A stretch of DNA of 34,167 nt from Opitutus sp. GAS368 (GCA_945868215.1 CAMBLN010000011.1:1-34167), one strand, 5' to 3'; shown: positions 7,911-15,067, counted from the first letter of the stretch. The notes: generated from the sequence alone by a model not told the origin. Numbers and translations: made by a program.

Positions 7911-8636
7911 TCACCCGATCAGTTTGCTGAGGCGGGTGCGGTATTGTTTGGAGAGCTCGATGTTGGCTTCCATGCCGCCGGGGATGTTTTGGCTGGTGAC
8001 GAGGGGGAGGGGATGGTTGTGGGTTTTTAACCAGTCGAGGACCTCGAGGGTAAGGAGGTTCAGGAGCGTGGCGCCGATGAGGGTCGAGGTGGGGCCGGCG
8101 AAACGGCCGGGGTGGACCTCGGTGATGGCGTCGCCGGTGACGCCGAGGTTGTCCAAGGTGTAGTCGGCGATGGCGTGGAGGTTTTGTCCGCCGGGGTGGA
8201 CGGTTTTGGCGGTGGTGCTCATCTCGAGCGAGGTGAGGGCGATGACGGTGACGCCTTTTTTCTTGGCGTAGAGGGCGACCTCGATGGGGGAGGCGTTTTT
8301 GCCGGAGTTGGAGATGACGATGATGCTTTCGCCGGCTTTGAAGTGGTAGTGGTTGTCGTAGCGTTCGGCGAGGCGGGTGCCGTAGCCGACGACGTTTTCG
8401 GAGAAGCCGTAGCCGGGGTCGATGAGGCCGGTGACGGGCATGAGTCCGCCGGCGCGGCCGATGATCTCGCGGCCGATGAGTTCGGAGTGTCCGCTGCCGA
8501 ACGTGTGCAGGACGCCGCCGGCGGCGATGGAGGCGCCGATGTGCGGTGCGACGGCGCGGATGACCGGCATGTTTTTGTCACGCGCGCGGGCGAGCGTGGC
8601 GGTGGCGGTGGCGAAATATTGGTCGGCTAAGCTCAT
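7911..8636 (-). CDS. SIS-domain sugar-phosphate protein, UPF0309-like
   Basis: The protein has 241 residues and one SIS domain: GGVLHTFGSGHSELIGREI, then VISNSGKNASPIEVALYAKKKGVTVIALTSLEMS, then GPTSTLIGATLLNLLTLEV. This order and the ending VTSQNIPGGMEANIELSKQY match the UPF0309 group of predicted sugar isomerases. SIS domains bind phosphosugars and catalyse isomerisation, or sense them. Next to a GlcNAc-type kinase it may act on an amino-sugar phosphate, but the substrate is not shown by sequence. The start at 8636 (MSLADQYFAT) is preferred over an upstream in-frame ATG at 8657, which lies in a tandem TGACCAA repeat. It is a different family from MurQ etherases, although the fold is shared. 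Confidence 0.85.
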   Translation of the reverse strand: MSLADQYFATATATLARARDKNMPVIRAVAPHIGASIAAGGVLHTFGSGHSELIGREIIGRAGGLMPVTGLIDPGYGFSENVVGYGTRLAERYDNHYHFKAGESIIVISNSGKNASPIEVALYAKKKGVTVIALTSLEMSTTAKTVHPGGQNLHAIADYTLDNLGVTGDAITEVHPGRFAGPTSTLIGATLLNLLTLEVLDWLKTHNHPLPLVTSQNIPGGMEANIELSKQYRTRLSKLIG

Positions 8637-8642
8637 GGGGAA

Positions 8643-8673
8643 ATGACCAATGACCAATGTCCAATGACCAATG
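8643..8673. repeat. Tandem TGACCAA(T) repeat upstream of the SIS gene
   Basis: Four near-perfect units of TGACCAA/TGTCCAA stand in a row just before the SIS start codon on the minus strand. The same unit occurs at 9695-9722, inside the LpxR-like gene. It supplies an alternative in-frame ATG (8657) that could mislead start prediction. Confidence 0.8.
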
Positions 8674-8710
8674 AAGGATGAAATGTGCGGACGGCGAAAG
8701 GGGCGGGCGG

Positions 8711-9757
8711 TTAGTAGAAGAAGGAGAGGCTGAGGGAGCCGAAGACGGAGCGTTGGGGTTGGCCGACGTATTCGATGGTGCGGTAGGTCTGGGCGTAGGT
8801 GAGTTGCCAGTGGCGCGTGCCGAGGCCGAGGCCGGCGTAGAGGTCGGCGACGACGTGTTTTTTGTCGATGGAGTGGCTGTCGCGAAAGGTGTTTCCGTCG
8901 AGGGTGATGTCGCGGGCGACGGCGCGTCCGTCGGCGGCGGCGAAGAGGAAGACGTTGAAGGGGGCGCGGCGCAGGCTGTTGGAATCGCCGGAGGGGCGGA
9001 TCAAGTTGCTGCCGAAATCGGCGGGGAGGGCGAAGCCGGCGCGGACCTCGAAACCGGCGTTGGCGTAGGTGAAGATGTTGCCGAGCGAGATGCCGGCGTG
9101 GGGGATGAAGTCGGCTCCCCAGCCGGTGCGCGCGCCGGCGGTGGAAAAGCGGTATTTGCGTTCGTAGACGAGGTTCAGGCCGGGCTCGTTTTCGATCTGG
9201 TTGTCCCAGCCGTTGGCTTCGGCGACGTTGATGAGGTTGTGGAAGCCGTTTTGGAATTCGCGGCCGAGGGCGGCGGGGCCGACGACTCCGGCGGTGACCT
9301 CGAAGACGTCGAGGCGGGCGAGGCCGTCTTCGGTGGCGGGCGGGTGGTAAACTTGAAAGGCTACACCGACGTAAAGCCAGGCGGCGTAGGGGCGGTCGTT
9401 GGGGATAAGCGCGGTGGCGGCGGTGTTTTCGGGCGTGTAGATGTTTTGGCCGAAGGAGAGGCCGAGCTTGTAGGGGAGGTCGTCGGTGATGAGGCCGCCG
9501 AGGACGCGGGAGAGGCCGCGGATGGGCTTCGGCACGGAGTCGTCGGTGAAGCTGCGCAGGTCGGTGGAGAGCGCGGAGAGCTTGAGGCCGTTGGTGTAGT
9601 TCTGGTCGGTGCCGGCGAAGTATTTGTCGTTCTCGGTGTAGAGGGTGAAGGAGCCGATGCGCAGCGGCTCCGCCGCGCCGATGTCATCGGCGGCGAATGA
9701 CGAATGACCAATGACCAATGACGCAAGGAGGCCGAGGTAGATGCGGAGTCGGGGCAT
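8711..9757 (-). CDS. Lipid A 3'-O-deacylase-like outer-membrane protein (LpxR / DUF2219 family)
   Basis: This 348-residue protein has a signal peptide (about residues 1-22, cleavage after SFA) and then a beta-barrel-like sequence that ends in Tyr. Family features are seen: TENDKYFAGTDQNYTNGLKLS near the N-terminus, with the Asn43-Asp44 pair expected in the LpxR active site; NDRPYAAWLYVG; and FHNLINVAEANGWDNQIENEPG with a candidate catalytic His. In Salmonella, LpxR removes the 3'-acyloxyacyl chain of lipid A in the outer membrane and needs calcium. The length and the END motif support membership; activity is inferred. The start at 9757 gives MPRLRIYLGLLASLVIGHSS. Signal peptide residues 13-22 are encoded by a TGACCAA-type repeat. 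It starts 5 bases after the methyltransferase stop, so the two are probably cotranscribed. Confidence 0.87.
   Translation of the reverse strand: MPRLRIYLGLLASLVIGHSSFAADDIGAAEPLRIGSFTLYTENDKYFAGTDQNYTNGLKLSALSTDLRSFTDDSVPKPIRGLSRVLGGLITDDLPYKLGLSFGQNIYTPENTAATALIPNDRPYAAWLYVGVAFQVYHPPATEDGLARLDVFEVTAGVVGPAALGREFQNGFHNLINVAEANGWDNQIENEPGLNLVYERKYRFSTAGARTGWGADFIPHAGISLGNIFTYANAGFEVRAGFALPADFGSNLIRPSGDSNSLRRAPFNVFLFAAADGRAVARDITLDGNTFRDSHSIDKKHVVADLYAGLGLGTRHWQLTYAQTYRTIEYVGQPQRSVFGSLSLSFFY
9695..9722. repeat. TGACCAA-type repeat coding for part of the LpxR-like signal peptide
   Basis: Units TGACGAA-TGACCAA-TGACCAA lie in a row. On the minus strand they read TTGGTCATTGGTCATTCGTC and are translated as LVIGHSSF within the signal peptide. 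The related tract lies at 8643-8673, 1 kb away. Confidence 0.8.
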
Positions 9758-9762
9758 GGAGG

Positions 9763-10665
9763 TTAGTTTTCCCAGCGTCCGTAGATGCCGCAGGGGAGGA
9801 TTTTGCCGTCGGCCTGGACGGGGAGGCCGACTTCGCCGCCGGTGATGAGGCCGCCGCGACCGCGCATGAGCTCGGTGAGGAGGTTGACTACGACCGTGGG
9901 CGAGAGGCGGGCGGTGTAGGCGTTGATCAGGAAGAAGAGAGGCTTGGGGGTGAGGAGTTCGCGGCACTCGGTGAGGAGCGGCCAGAGGTGTTCCTCGAGT
10001 TTCCACATTTCGCCGGTGGCGCCGCGTCCGTAGGTGGGCGGGTCCATGATGATGGCGTCGTATTTTTTGCCGCGTTTGAGTTCGCGGCGGACGAATTTGA
10101 GGCAGTCGTCGGTGATGAAACGGATGGGCGCGTCTTTGAGGCCGGAGAGAGCGGCGTTTTCTTTGCACCACTTGACCATGCCCTCGGCGGCGTCGATGTG
10201 GGTGACGCTGGCGCCGGCCTTGGCGGCGGCGCAGGTGGCGGCGCCGGTGTAGCCGAAGAGGTTGAGGACGTTGATTTCGCGGCCTTGGGCGCGGGCGGCT
10301 TTTATGAGCGACGAGGACCACTCCCAGTTGACGGCCTGTTCGGGGAAGAGGCCGGTGTGTTTGAAGGAGGTGGGGTGGATGCGGAAGGTGAGGCCGAGCG
10401 ACTGGTATTTGATCTGCCAGGAGTCGGGGAGGGGTTTTTTATTTTCCCAGCGTCCGCCGCCTTTTTCGCTGCGGTGGTAGAAGGCGTCCCAAGATTTCCA
10501 TTCGGGGCCGGAGCGTTTGGGCCAGATGATCTGGGGGTCGGGGCGGACGAGGACGACGTCGCCCCAGCGCTCCTGTTTCATGCCGTCGCCGCAGTCGAGA
10601 AGTTGGTAGTCCTGCCAGCGGTCGGCGAGAATGAGGGAAGGGCGTTGGGTGGAATCGGCGGACAT
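9763..10665 (-). CDS. Class I SAM-dependent methyltransferase, RlmI-like, probably acting on RNA
   Basis: The protein has 300 residues. The SAM-binding motif I is VLNLFGYTGAATCAAAKAG, followed by the acidic motif II VTHIDAAEGMVKW. Motif IV, AIIMDPPTYGRG, is the DPP form common in base methyltransferases. The N-terminal part (LLDCGDGMKQERWGDVVLVRPDPQIIW) and overall layout resemble the RlmI/YccW-like family of 23S rRNA cytosine methyltransferases, but without a recognisable PUA domain. The RNA target is therefore uncertain. The start at 10665 (MSADSTQRPSLILADRW) is preferred; a frame to 10731 adds 22 residues that do not look conserved. The gene is divergent from the DUF481 gene. Confidence 0.82.
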   Translation of the reverse strand: MSADSTQRPSLILADRWQDYQLLDCGDGMKQERWGDVVLVRPDPQIIWPKRSGPEWKSWDAFYHRSEKGGGRWENKKPLPDSWQIKYQSLGLTFRIHPTSFKHTGLFPEQAVNWEWSSSLIKAARAQGREINVLNLFGYTGAATCAAAKAGASVTHIDAAEGMVKWCKENAALSGLKDAPIRFITDDCLKFVRRELKRGKKYDAIIMDPPTYGRGATGEMWKLEEHLWPLLTECRELLTPKPLFFLINAYTARLSPTVVVNLLTELMRGRGGLITGGEVGLPVQADGKILPCGIYGRWEN

Positions 10666-10754
10666 TCTATTTTCAACCAACGCGGCGGGTGCGGGGGTGT
10701 CGAGTGCCTTTCGGTCGCGGGGAAGGTTCACGCCGAAGAATCGGCGATAGGGGT

Positions 10755-10785
10755 TTGACGCATCCGAAAAGCCGCCTCGTTAATA
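10755..10785 (+). promoter_or_regulatory. Weak promoter candidate before the DUF481 gene
   Basis: TTGACG at 10755-10760 and TTAATA at 10780-10785 stand 19 bases apart, just upstream of the ATG at 10796. The spacing is longer than ideal and the -10 match is poor, so this is only a candidate. Confidence 0.25.
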
Positions 10786-10795
10786 GGGGTAACAT

Positions 10796-11836
10796 ATGCC
10801 CAAAGGACATCCATTCACACTCTCCGTCGCGATCCTGTTCGCGGCACTCGTCAACCAGGTCAGCGCGGATGTCGTCGAGACGAAGAGCGGGGCCCGGCTG
10901 GTGGGCAAAGTGACGGCCATCGATGCGTATGACATCACGTTGGGCACCGACTATGCGGGGGACATCAAGATCAAGAAGTCGGAGGTCGTGAGTGTGCAGA
11001 CGGACGAGCCGATGGTGGTGCGCCTGACCGGGGGCACGGTGATGGCGGGCAAGGTGGCGCCGGTGGCGGGCGGGGGCATCCGTATCAGCGGAGAGGACGG
11101 GGTGATCACGACCTCGGTGGAGAAGGTGGCGGCGACGTGGGCGCCGGGAGAAACGGATCCGGCGGTGGCGGCGTTGGAGCCGAAGTGGAGTTATGAGGCG
11201 GCGGCGGACATCAAGGGCAAGACGGGCAACAGCGAGGAGTTTGGCTCGGCGGTGAGCGCGCGGGCGAAGCGCGTGGGCGTGCATGACGTGTTGCAGTTTT
11301 ACACCGACTACAAGCGGCAGGAGTCCAATGGCGCGATTTCGGCCGATCAGTTCAAGGCGGGCATCGACTACGCCAATAATTTTGCGGGGCGCAGATCGTG
11401 GTATGTGCGCGACGAAGCCGGTTATGGCCGGGTGAAGGATATCGATTTCTACAATCTGGCGGCGGTGGGTCTGGGTTATGATTTTATCAAAGAGGACAAG
11501 CAGATCCTCACGGGCCGCGTGGGTGTGGCGCATCGTTATGAAAGCTACGGCGACCCGGCGACCGATGATTTGAACAGCGCCGGTTTGGACCTGGGGTTGC
11601 ATCACGAGTATACCTTCCGCACCGCCAAGATGGTGAATGATCTGACGTTTTTGCCGGCGTTTGACGACTTCACGAACTACCGCGCGGTCCATGAGTCCTA
11701 TTACGAGATTCCGCTGGCGGCGGCGCGTTGGAAGCTGCGCATGGGGGTGACCAATGACTACACGAGCCAGGTGGGTGCGGGGGTGGAGAAGCTTGATACG
11801 ACCTATTTCACGCGGTTTGTGCTGAGCTGGCAGTAA
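10796..11836 (+). CDS. DUF481 (YdiY-like) outer-membrane protein
   Basis: This 346-residue protein begins with a signal peptide (FTLSVAILFAALVNQVSA). About 90 residues of small beta-rich repeats follow (ETKSGARLVGKVTAIDAYDITLGTDYAGDIKIKKSEV). The C-terminal part from about residue 120 is a predicted beta-barrel of the DUF481 family: WSYEAAADIKGKTGNSEEFGSAVSARAKR, then alternating hydrophobic strands, ending FTRFVLSWQ. E. coli YdiY is the best-known relative and its function is unclear. The final aromatic-containing strand fits outer-membrane insertion. The ATG at 10796 is preceded by AGGGGT at a suitable distance. No partner genes suggest a substrate. Confidence 0.83.
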   Translation: MPKGHPFTLSVAILFAALVNQVSADVVETKSGARLVGKVTAIDAYDITLGTDYAGDIKIKKSEVVSVQTDEPMVVRLTGGTVMAGKVAPVAGGGIRISGEDGVITTSVEKVAATWAPGETDPAVAALEPKWSYEAAADIKGKTGNSEEFGSAVSARAKRVGVHDVLQFYTDYKRQESNGAISADQFKAGIDYANNFAGRRSWYVRDEAGYGRVKDIDFYNLAAVGLGYDFIKEDKQILTGRVGVAHRYESYGDPATDDLNSAGLDLGLHHEYTFRTAKMVNDLTFLPAFDDFTNYRAVHESYYEIPLAAARWKLRMGVTNDYTSQVGAGVEKLDTTYFTRFVLSWQ

Positions 11837-11903
11837 AGCGGGCGCGGAGCGGGACACAAAAAGGGGTTTTCATTCGGCCGGCTCTCGGGTGCAGTGGGAG
11901 ATC

Positions 11904-12365
11904 ATGCCGTCCAAACCCATTCCCGGTTCCACGGGGGAAGTGCTCACATGTCTGCCCTCGCCTTATCTGCCGCATCCGGCGACGGGGCTGCTGTATCTAC
12001 CGCGGTTTCTCGCGAAGTGCGCCTATGTGAAGGCACACGGCGCGTTGCCGAAGAGTTATGCGAAGAACTACAAGCGCGGCCTGGACCGGTTCCTGTGCAT
12101 GCATCTGGGCATCGATCCGGGGGCGGTGGAGAAGATCGTGCATGAGTCGGCGACCAACGATGAGATCGAGGCGAAGCTGAAGGAGCTCTTTCCGGCCGAT
12201 GTGAAGGCGATCAAGTGGAACCGTGAGCTTGCCCAGAAGGGGATGACGGTGGCGGGTCGGGAGTTTTTGACGGAGGCGCTGACCAACATGGGCTGCGCGG
12301 ATCGCGCCGAGCAGATCATCAGCGTGCCGGACCTGATCGATTTCGACGAAGGACGCATCGAGTGA
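11904..12365 (+). CDS. DUF5069 family protein
   Basis: The protein has 153 residues. The N-terminal segment SPYLPHPATGLLYLPRFLAKCAYVKAHG and the central LDRFLCMHLGIDPGAVEKIVHES match my memory of the DUF5069 family, common in Verrucomicrobiota and other soil bacteria. It has no signal peptide or membrane helix and is probably a soluble helical protein; no reaction is known. The ATG at 11904 is chosen because GTGGGAG, a good Shine-Dalgarno sequence, sits just before it; an upstream non-ATG start at 11889 is less likely. A second small gene follows after 48 bases on the same strand and may be cotranscribed. Confidence 0.75.
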   Translation: MPSKPIPGSTGEVLTCLPSPYLPHPATGLLYLPRFLAKCAYVKAHGALPKSYAKNYKRGLDRFLCMHLGIDPGAVEKIVHESATNDEIEAKLKELFPADVKAIKWNRELAQKGMTVAGREFLTEALTNMGCADRAEQIISVPDLIDFDEGRIE

Positions 12366-12413
12366 TCGCGGCGGCGTTGCGCCGGGCGGCAAAATCCCTA
12401 CGTTTCTCCCATC

Positions 12414-12755
12414 ATGGTCAAAGGTCAGAAAGTCGTTTGCACGAATGATAGTTTCACGGCGGTCATCCGCGCGATCTACAAGCAGCTTCCGGTGAAGGGT
12501 AACACCTACACGATCCGGGAGGTGTTTCTTGGTCGGGAAAAAGTCGTCAAGGGCGGGGACAGCGCGACGGTCGGCCTGTTGCTGAACGAGCTGGTGAACC
12601 CGCCGGATCCGTTTCATGCGGGTCAGCAGGAGCTCGGGTTTTCGTCGGAGCGGTTTGCGCCGCTGGAGGAGGTGCCGGCCGAGGAAGGCGAGGAGCAGCT
12701 GGAGGGCGTCGGTGTGGGTGGCGACGAGAAGGGCGGCGGGTATTGGATGAATTGA
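12414..12755 (+). CDS. Small uncharacterised protein with acidic, Gly-rich tail
   Basis: This 113-residue protein has a compact beta-rich N-terminal 85 residues (KGQKVVCTNDSF ... LPVKGNTYTIREVFLGREKVV ... GLLLNELVNPPDP ... ELGFSSERFAPLEE). It then has a low-complexity tail rich in Glu and Gly. The pattern (G-K/Q-V-V-C ... Y-T-I-R ... G-F-x-S-E-R-F-x-P-L) recalls small SH3-like proteins seen in phages and bacteria, and the RF-PL ending looks conserved, but no function can be named. The ATG is at 12414. The coding sequence ends just before a composite REP element. It could be cotranscribed with the DUF5069 gene. Confidence 0.65.
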   Translation: MVKGQKVVCTNDSFTAVIRAIYKQLPVKGNTYTIREVFLGREKVVKGGDSATVGLLLNELVNPPDPFHAGQQELGFSSERFAPLEEVPAEEGEEQLEGVGVGGDEKGGGYWMN

Positions 12756-12790
12756 GGCGTGGGCGGATGCGCCGGTTTGCGGATTGGAAG

Positions 12791-12866
12791 GTGGGAGCCT
12801 GCTTGTAGGCGATGAGAGGTAAACGAAGGCGTGGCTCTCTCGTATCGCGAGCAAGCTCGCTCCCAC
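12791..12866. repeat. Composite REP-like element (two hairpins within an outer inverted repeat)
   Basis: An outer inverted repeat GTGGGAGC (12791-12798) / GCTCCCAC (12859-12866) encloses two smaller palindromes: GCCTGC-TT-GTAGGC on the left and GCGAGC-AA-GCTCGC (12847-12860) on the right. It lies between convergent genes. It resembles a pair of REP units in opposite orientation, as in BIMEs of enterobacteria and pseudomonads. Confidence 0.8.
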
Positions 12867-12922
12867 ATTTCGGAGGTCGATCCATCGCCCATAAATGGGC
12901 TCCTCCCTCTGAAAAACGGGCA

Positions 12923-12953
12923 ATAAAAAGGCCGCCCGTTTTACCGGGCGGCC
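12923..12953 (-). terminator. Strong Rho-independent terminator of the histone-like gene
   Basis: On the minus strand, GGCCGCCCG, a 6-base loop and CGGGCGGCC are followed by TTTTT and a further TA-rich stretch. It lies 34 bases after the stop of the 31-residue Lys-rich gene. A 9-bp perfect GC stem with a T-run suggests strong termination. Confidence 0.9.
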
Positions 12954-12987
12954 TCAGGCCATAAAAAAAGCAACGGGCGTTAGCGCG

Positions 12988-13083
12988 TTACTTCTTCTTC
13001 TTGGCGGCGACTTTCTTCACAGCCTTTTTAGGGGCGGCTTTCTTAGCGACAACTTTCTTAACGGTCTTTTTGGCTTTGGCCAT
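12988..13083 (-). CDS. Histone H1-like Lys/Ala-rich small protein (31 residues)
   Basis: The predicted peptide has 31 residues, 15 of them Lys, arranged as Lys pairs separated by Val/Ala/Thr/Pro (AKKAAPKKAVKKVAAKKKK). This is the composition of the C-terminal tail of eukaryotic histone H1 and of bacterial Hc1/Hc2-type proteins, which bind DNA by charge. The start at 13083 (MAKAKKTVKK) is preferred over the longer frame to 13215, because the extra 44 residues are unlike it. The gene stands alone with a strong terminator, which suggests a dedicated and possibly abundant transcript. Nucleoid binding is an inference from composition only. Such short genes are often missed by automatic annotation. 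Confidence 0.75.
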   Translation of the reverse strand: MAKAKKTVKKVVAKKAAPKKAVKKVAAKKKK

Positions 13084-13249
13084 GGGATGTGGATGTTTTG
13101 GTTCTGGTATTGACGCCCGGAGAGAATCCCCGGGCGCTTGGCGCACTATGCGCCGCGCAGCGACAGCATCAGTGAGCGTGTAAGAATTGCAAGTGTCCAG
13201 TGAGCGTAAGCGCATGATTTTGCGGTGCGCGGTCCGGCTTTAAAACATC

Positions 13250-13268
13250 GTATCCTATATGTGGATAC
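13250..13268. promoter_or_regulatory. Short inverted repeat in the 13084-13375 intergenic region
   Basis: GTATCC / GGATAC with a 7-base spacer lies in an AT-rich part of the 292-bp gap between the divergent histone-like and deacetylase genes. It could be an operator, but it is short. Nothing else was recognised in the gap except the palindrome AAAAATATTTTT just before the deacetylase start. Confidence 0.3.
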
Positions 13269-13375
13269 CGTTTGAATTTCTCCTCTGAAAATCCGGTTTT
13301 TGATGTTTCGGGTTCGCGTTCGACACGGTGCGGACGGCCGCCTAAACCGTTTCGTCGAAAAAAATATTTTTCAAA

Positions 13376-14239
13376 ATGAGCACAGATTCGCCCCGTCCCG
13401 CGCGCATTGAGATCTGCCGTTTTCCCGCGGGGAAACGCATCGCCGTCACCACGAGTTGGGATGACGGGCACACGTTTGACCGGCGGATCGTGGAGGCATT
13501 CAACGCGTGGGGACTCAAGGGCACGTTCAACCTGAACTCGGCGAAGTTGCAGCGGACCGGCAAGCCGGCGGTCGAGGCTCCGGGAAAGGCGCGCACGTAT
13601 CTCGACGCGTCGGAAGTGGCGGAGCTGTATCGCGGGCACGAGGTGGCGATTCACACGGTGACGCATCCGTGGCTGGACCGGCTGGATGCTTCGCAGATCG
13701 CGACGGAGGTGTTGGAGGACCGGAAAGCGCTGGAGGATATCGTGGGTTATCCGGTGCGCGGGATGGCTTATCCGTTCGGGGCGTATGACGGACGGGTGAT
13801 CGAAGTGTTGAAGGGGTTGGGGATCGTTTACAGCCGCACGTGCGAGAACGCGGCGAACTGTTTTCCGCCGGCGGAGCCGCTGGCGTGGGCGAGCACGGCG
13901 CATCAATACGCGTCAAATCCCACGGTGACGGAGCGGTTTGCGCAGCTGCACGCGAATGCGCGCTACTCGGGGGTGTTCTATGTGTGGGGGCACGCGTTTG
14001 AGTTTGCGGACAAGGATGACTGGGCGGGGATCGAGCGGATTTTCAAGCCGCTCTCGGGTCATGCGGACGTGTGGTATTGCACGAACATCGAGTTGTTCGA
14101 TTACGAGGAGGCGAGGAAGCGGGTTCAGATCGCGGCGAACCGGGCGACGGTGTTCAACCCGAGCGCGTTGACGGTGACGTTGAACGTGGACGGCAAGCTG
14201 GTGGACGTGCCGCCGGGCGTGTTGGTGAAGTTGGGGTGA
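13376..14239 (+). CDS. Polysaccharide deacetylase, NodB-like (carbohydrate esterase 4 type)
   Basis: This 287-residue protein carries the CE4 signatures. Motif 1 is TTSWDDG (Asp-Asp near residue 29), giving the catalytic base and a metal ligand. Motif 2 is HTVTHP, the two metal-binding His. Further conserved strands are GMAYPFGAYDGRVIEVLKGLGIVYSRT and WGHAFEF. CE4 enzymes remove N- or O-acetyl groups from chitin, peptidoglycan or other sugars with a divalent metal. No signal peptide is visible, so it may act in the cytoplasm. The ATG at 13376 follows the palindrome AAAAATATTTTT and has no Shine-Dalgarno sequence. It is monocistronic and convergent with the lipoate-ligase-like gene, with a REP copy between them. 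The exact substrate is unknown. Confidence 0.88.
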   Translation: MSTDSPRPARIEICRFPAGKRIAVTTSWDDGHTFDRRIVEAFNAWGLKGTFNLNSAKLQRTGKPAVEAPGKARTYLDASEVAELYRGHEVAIHTVTHPWLDRLDASQIATEVLEDRKALEDIVGYPVRGMAYPFGAYDGRVIEVLKGLGIVYSRTCENAANCFPPAEPLAWASTAHQYASNPTVTERFAQLHANARYSGVFYVWGHAFEFADKDDWAGIERIFKPLSGHADVWYCTNIELFDYEEARKRVQIAANRATVFNPSALTVTLNVDGKLVDVPPGVLVKLG

Positions 14240-14262
14240 GGTTTCCGGCAGGGCGGGGCGTT

Positions 14263-14289
14263 TATCGCGAGCAAGCTCGCTCCTACATT
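14263..14289. repeat. REP-like palindrome, between convergent genes
   Basis: The core GCGAGC-AA-GCTCGC is followed by TCCTACAT, one base different from the other copies. It lies in the 57-base gap between the deacetylase and the lipoate-ligase-like gene. Confidence 0.85.
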
Positions 14290-14296
14290 TTCGATC

Positions 14297-15067
14297 CTAC
14301 CGATACTCGATCCACTCGGGGGACGAGTATTGTTCGGTGAGGCCGTCGTGTTCGCCTTCGGCGAATTCGGGCCAGGGCGTCGGCGTGGCTTCGGCACCGA
14401 GGAGCGCGGCGAGGCGGGTCGTGAAGGAGTCGGCGAAGGCGTCCCAATCGACGGACGGAGAGAGCACGGGTTTGGCGATGCTGCCTTGGAAGAGGAGGCC
14501 GTGCTTGGTGCGTTTCTGGGCGGCGCCGGCGACTTTTGCGCCGGTGTCGGCGTGGAGGACGTCGTAGAGTTCGGGGCGGGTGAAGCACACGGACGGGCCG
14601 GAATCGCGAGCAAGCTCGCTCCCACATGAGGCGGAGTCGGGTTCGCAGCGTTCTTTGAGGATGACGGGTTGGGATTGGTAGCGGAGGGCGGCGGTGAGGG
14701 CGGCGTGGACCTGGCGGTAGCTCTCGGTGGCGCGGGCGTCGTAGAGGGCGTGGCCGCGCGGGATCACGAGGGCGAAGGTCCAGTCGTCGCGATGATCGAC
14801 GATGCCGCCGCCGGTGGGGCGGCGGGTGAGGTCGACGGAAAGCGCGTTGGGGACAACGCGCTCCACCCCGGACGAGAGGATTTGGGCGAGTTGTTCGCGG
14901 ACGTAGGCGATTTTCTGGCTGTAGCCGAAGGTGAAGGCGGGGGCGCGCCAGTCGTAGTGGCGGAAGCGGGCGCGGGCGGGTTCGGGGTAGCGTTGCAGCA
15001 GGAGGAAGTCGGCCGCCATGTTTTCGGCGGCGCCGGCGGTGCGCACGGGCAGGAGGTCCAAAATCAT
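14297..15067 (-). CDS. Lipoate-protein ligase A-like protein (BPL/LplA/LipB fold)
   Basis: The protein has 256 residues. The family motif RRPTGGGIVDH and the lysine-containing strand KVAGAAQKRTKHGLLFQGSI are both clear; they bind lipoyl-AMP or octanoyl substrate in this fold. Such enzymes attach lipoate or octanoate to carrier proteins. Which of the two it does cannot be told here. The start at 15067 (MILDLLPVRTAGAAENMAAD) overlaps the stop of the upstream RmlD-like gene by four bases (ATGA), which indicates translational coupling. Residues near the middle (SCGSELARDSG) are encoded by a complete REP-like palindrome at 14602-14627, apparently inserted in frame into a variable loop before CFTRPELYD. 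The protein could still be active. Confidence 0.85.
   Translation of the reverse strand: MILDLLPVRTAGAAENMAADFLLLQRYPEPARARFRHYDWRAPAFTFGYSQKIAYVREQLAQILSSGVERVVPNALSVDLTRRPTGGGIVDHRDDWTFALVIPRGHALYDARATESYRQVHAALTAALRYQSQPVILKERCEPDSASCGSELARDSGPSVCFTRPELYDVLHADTGAKVAGAAQKRTKHGLLFQGSIAKPVLSPSVDWDAFADSFTTRLAALLGAEATPTPWPEFAEGEHDGLTEQYSSPEWIEYR
14602..14627 (-). repeat. REP-like palindrome inside the lipoate-ligase-like gene, in frame
   Basis: A complete copy of the family core, GCGAGC-AA-GCTCGC-TCCCAC, is read on the minus strand as TGT GGG AGC GAG CTT GCT CGC GAT (CGSELARD). The reading frame is kept on both sides and no stop is introduced. Confidence 0.88.

Noticed and set aside
12791-12866. 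CRISPR-like array at the repeats
   Set aside because: The units are palindromes in opposite orientation without regular spacers; the copies elsewhere are single and dispersed.
13001-13183. Hydrophobic 60-residue frame opposite the histone-like gene
   Set aside because: It is the reverse complement of Lys codons (CTT/TTT read as Leu/Phe) and overlaps the better-supported gene with its terminator.
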